A model generated the notes under the pieces. That model ran no database searches and was not told the DNA's origin. It saw only the letters and a list, made by a program, of their open reading frames with translations. Positions 4,759 to 5,914 of a stretch of 5,914 bases of DNA are shown here, piece after piece. The stretch comes from Deltaproteobacteria bacterium (GTDB lineage Bacteria; Myxococcota; Myxococcia; Myxococcales; Myxococcaceae): the NCBI GenBank assembly GCA_016875515.1, contig VGRA01000190.1:1-5914 (forward strand). Direction: 5' to 3'. A program made the translations under genes and the position numbers. Numbering within the stretch: the stretch's first letter is position 1; the number at the start of each line of letters is the position of its first letter.

Positions 4759-5914
4759 GCGGCGAGCAACCTCGGGACGTCCAGGATGAAGACGGGCCGG
4801 CCCGAGCCCAGGATGGTGACGCCGGACAGCCCCGCCACCGTGTCCAGCGGGCGGGACAGGGCCTTGAGGACCACCTCCTGGTGGCCGAGCAACCGGTCCA
4901 CCTCCAGGCCCACGCCCCCGGCCGCAACCTCTGCCAGCAGCAGCGCCCCGCCGCCCTCCGCCCGCCCGGAGGGCGGCAGCCCCAGCAGGCCGGCCAGCGG
5001 GTACAGGGGGACGAGCCCCTCGCCGCGCGGCAGGTAGCGCTGGCCGCGCTGCACGGAGATGGGGAGGTGGGCCGCGTCCAGCGCCTCGCGCACCTGGGAC
5101 AGCGGCAGCCCCACCACCTCGTCCCCCACCTCGGCCAGCAGCAGGTTCACCACCGCCACCGTCAGCGGCAGGCGAAGGGTGAAGCGCGTTCCCCGCCCCG
5201 GCTCGGAGGCAATCTCCAGCGTGCCTCCCACGCCCTCCACCGAGCGCTTCACCGCGTCCATCCCCACCCCGCGCCCGGAGATGTCGGAGACGGACTCGGC
5301 GGTGGAGAGCCCCGGCGCGCAGGCAAGCATCCAGGCCTCGCGGTCCGGGAGCGCCTCCGCCTGCGCCGCGGTGAGCAGCCCGCGCTCCACGGCAGCCGCG
5401 CGCAGCCGGGACGCGTCCATCCCGCGCCCGTCGTCCTCCATCTCCACCACCACCCGGTCCCGCTCGCGGCGCACCTCCAGCCGCACCTGCCCCGTGGCCG
5501 GCTTGCCCGAGTCCTTCCGGCCCTCCGGGGACTCCATCCCGTGGTCAATGCAGTTGCGCAGCAGGTGCAGCAGCGGGTCCGCAAGTTCGTCCAAAATGAC
5601 GCGGTCCAGCTCCGTCTCCGTGCCGGACAGCTGCAGCTCCACCTCCATGCCCTTGCGCCGCGCCACGTCCCGGGCCACCCGCGGCAGCCGGTCCGTGATG
5701 ACCTGGATGGGGGTCATCCGCGCCCCCATGACGCGGTCATGCATCCCCTTCACCAGCGCGTGCAGCGCGTCCACCCCCTCCTCCACGGGGCCGCGGTGCT
5801 CCTCCGGCAGCTTCCGCCCCAGCTCGCGTACTTGCGCGGTGGTGATGAGCAGCTCGCCGGCCAGGTCCAGCAGGTCGTCGAGGAGCTCCGTCTTCACCCG
5901 CACCGTGCGCGCGG
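4755..5914 (-). CDS. cheA: CheA-type chemotaxis histidine kinase, C-terminal part (5' partial)
   Basis: The frame is open to the right window edge, giving 385 complete residues from codon 5912-5910 to TGA at 4757-4755. The beginning, which should carry the phosphotransfer (Hpt) histidine domain, is missing. Counting from the first complete codon, the P3 dimerisation helices are at about 1-68 (TVRVKTELLDDLLDLAGELL). The ATPase domain is at about 108-246, with N-box LLRNCIDHGME (Asn120), G1 box DDGRGMD (160-166), G2 box SGRGVGMD (212-219) and GRGTRF (239-244). A CheW-like P5 domain fills about 248-385. The protein ends right after P5, with no receiver domain. CheA autophosphorylates in receptor/CheW arrays and passes phosphate to CheY and CheB; here the output could be motility or another chemosensory process. 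The ATP-binding motifs look intact. The GTG at 5903 is an internal Val of the P3 helix, not a start. cheC follows with a 4-bp overlap. Confidence 0.93.
   Translation of the reverse strand, partial: ARTVRVKTELLDDLLDLAGELLITTAQVRELGRKLPEEHRGPVEEGVDALHALVKGMHDRVMGARMTPIQVITDRLPRVARDVARRKGMEVELQLSGTETELDRVILDELADPLLHLLRNCIDHGMESPEGRKDSGKPATGQVRLEVRRERDRVVVEMEDDGRGMDASRLRAAAVERGLLTAAQAEALPDREAWMLACAPGLSTAESVSDISGRGVGMDAVKRSVEGVGGTLEIASEPGRGTRFTLRLPLTVAVVNLLLAEVGDEVVGLPLSQVREALDAAHLPISVQRGQRYLPRGEGLVPLYPLAGLLGLPPSGRAEGGGALLLAEVAAGGVGLEVDRLLGHQEVVLKALSRPLDTVAGLSGVTILGSGRPVFILDVPRLLAA

Noticed and set aside
4339..4789. Plus-strand open frames opposite cheC
   Set aside because: They are antisense shadows with Gln/Arg- or Ser/Ala-rich translations; the minus-strand frame carries the CheC motifs.
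5901..5903. GTG as start of the cheA-like gene
   Set aside because: The frame continues upstream with ART before VRV, matching the usual CheA P3 entry strand, and a CheA needs an N-terminal phosphotransfer domain that lies outside the window.

Overview
The window is about 70% G+C or higher, judged by eye, with strong G/C third-position bias and long spurious open frames on both strands. Ala/Pro-rich lipoprotein linkers, a tandem-repeat DsbA-like lipoprotein and a neighbouring CheA-CheC pair suggest a myxobacterium (Myxococcota, Myxococcaceae/Archangiaceae type). This assignment is inferred from composition and gene style, not from a database match.

Left part (2-4151, + strand): two consecutive genes for exported lipoproteins made of DsbA/thioredoxin-fold domains. 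The first (5' end outside the window) carries four tandem DsbA-like domains. Each has a CPFC active site and a GTP cis-proline motif exactly 114 residues after the first active-site cysteine. The second gene (489 aa) is a two-domain paralogue that has diverged. Its first domain has CTHC and an Arg before the cis-Pro. Its second domain has lost both cysteines (SPYA) but keeps the rest of the fold signature. The 88-bp gap between the genes holds a strong GC hairpin and a TATAAA box so close to the ATG that a leaderless transcript is plausible.

Right part (4159-5914, - strand): a chemosensory pair. The 3' part of a cheA (dimerisation, ATPase and CheW-like domains; the phosphotransfer histidine lies outside the window) overlaps by 4 bp the start of a cheC-family CheY-P phosphatase gene. 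That CheC has one intact and one degenerate catalytic motif. The DsbA-like pair and the che genes converge with only 7 bp between stop codons, so they are separate transcription units and are not obviously linked in function.

The most interesting element is the DsbA-like pair: five apparently active sites and one dead site on two membrane-anchored proteins, with signs of recent internal duplication or gene conversion, different predicted lipoprotein sorting residues, and no electron-transfer partner (DsbB, VKOR, DsbD/CcdA) in view. No RNA genes, mobile elements or CRISPR arrays were seen.
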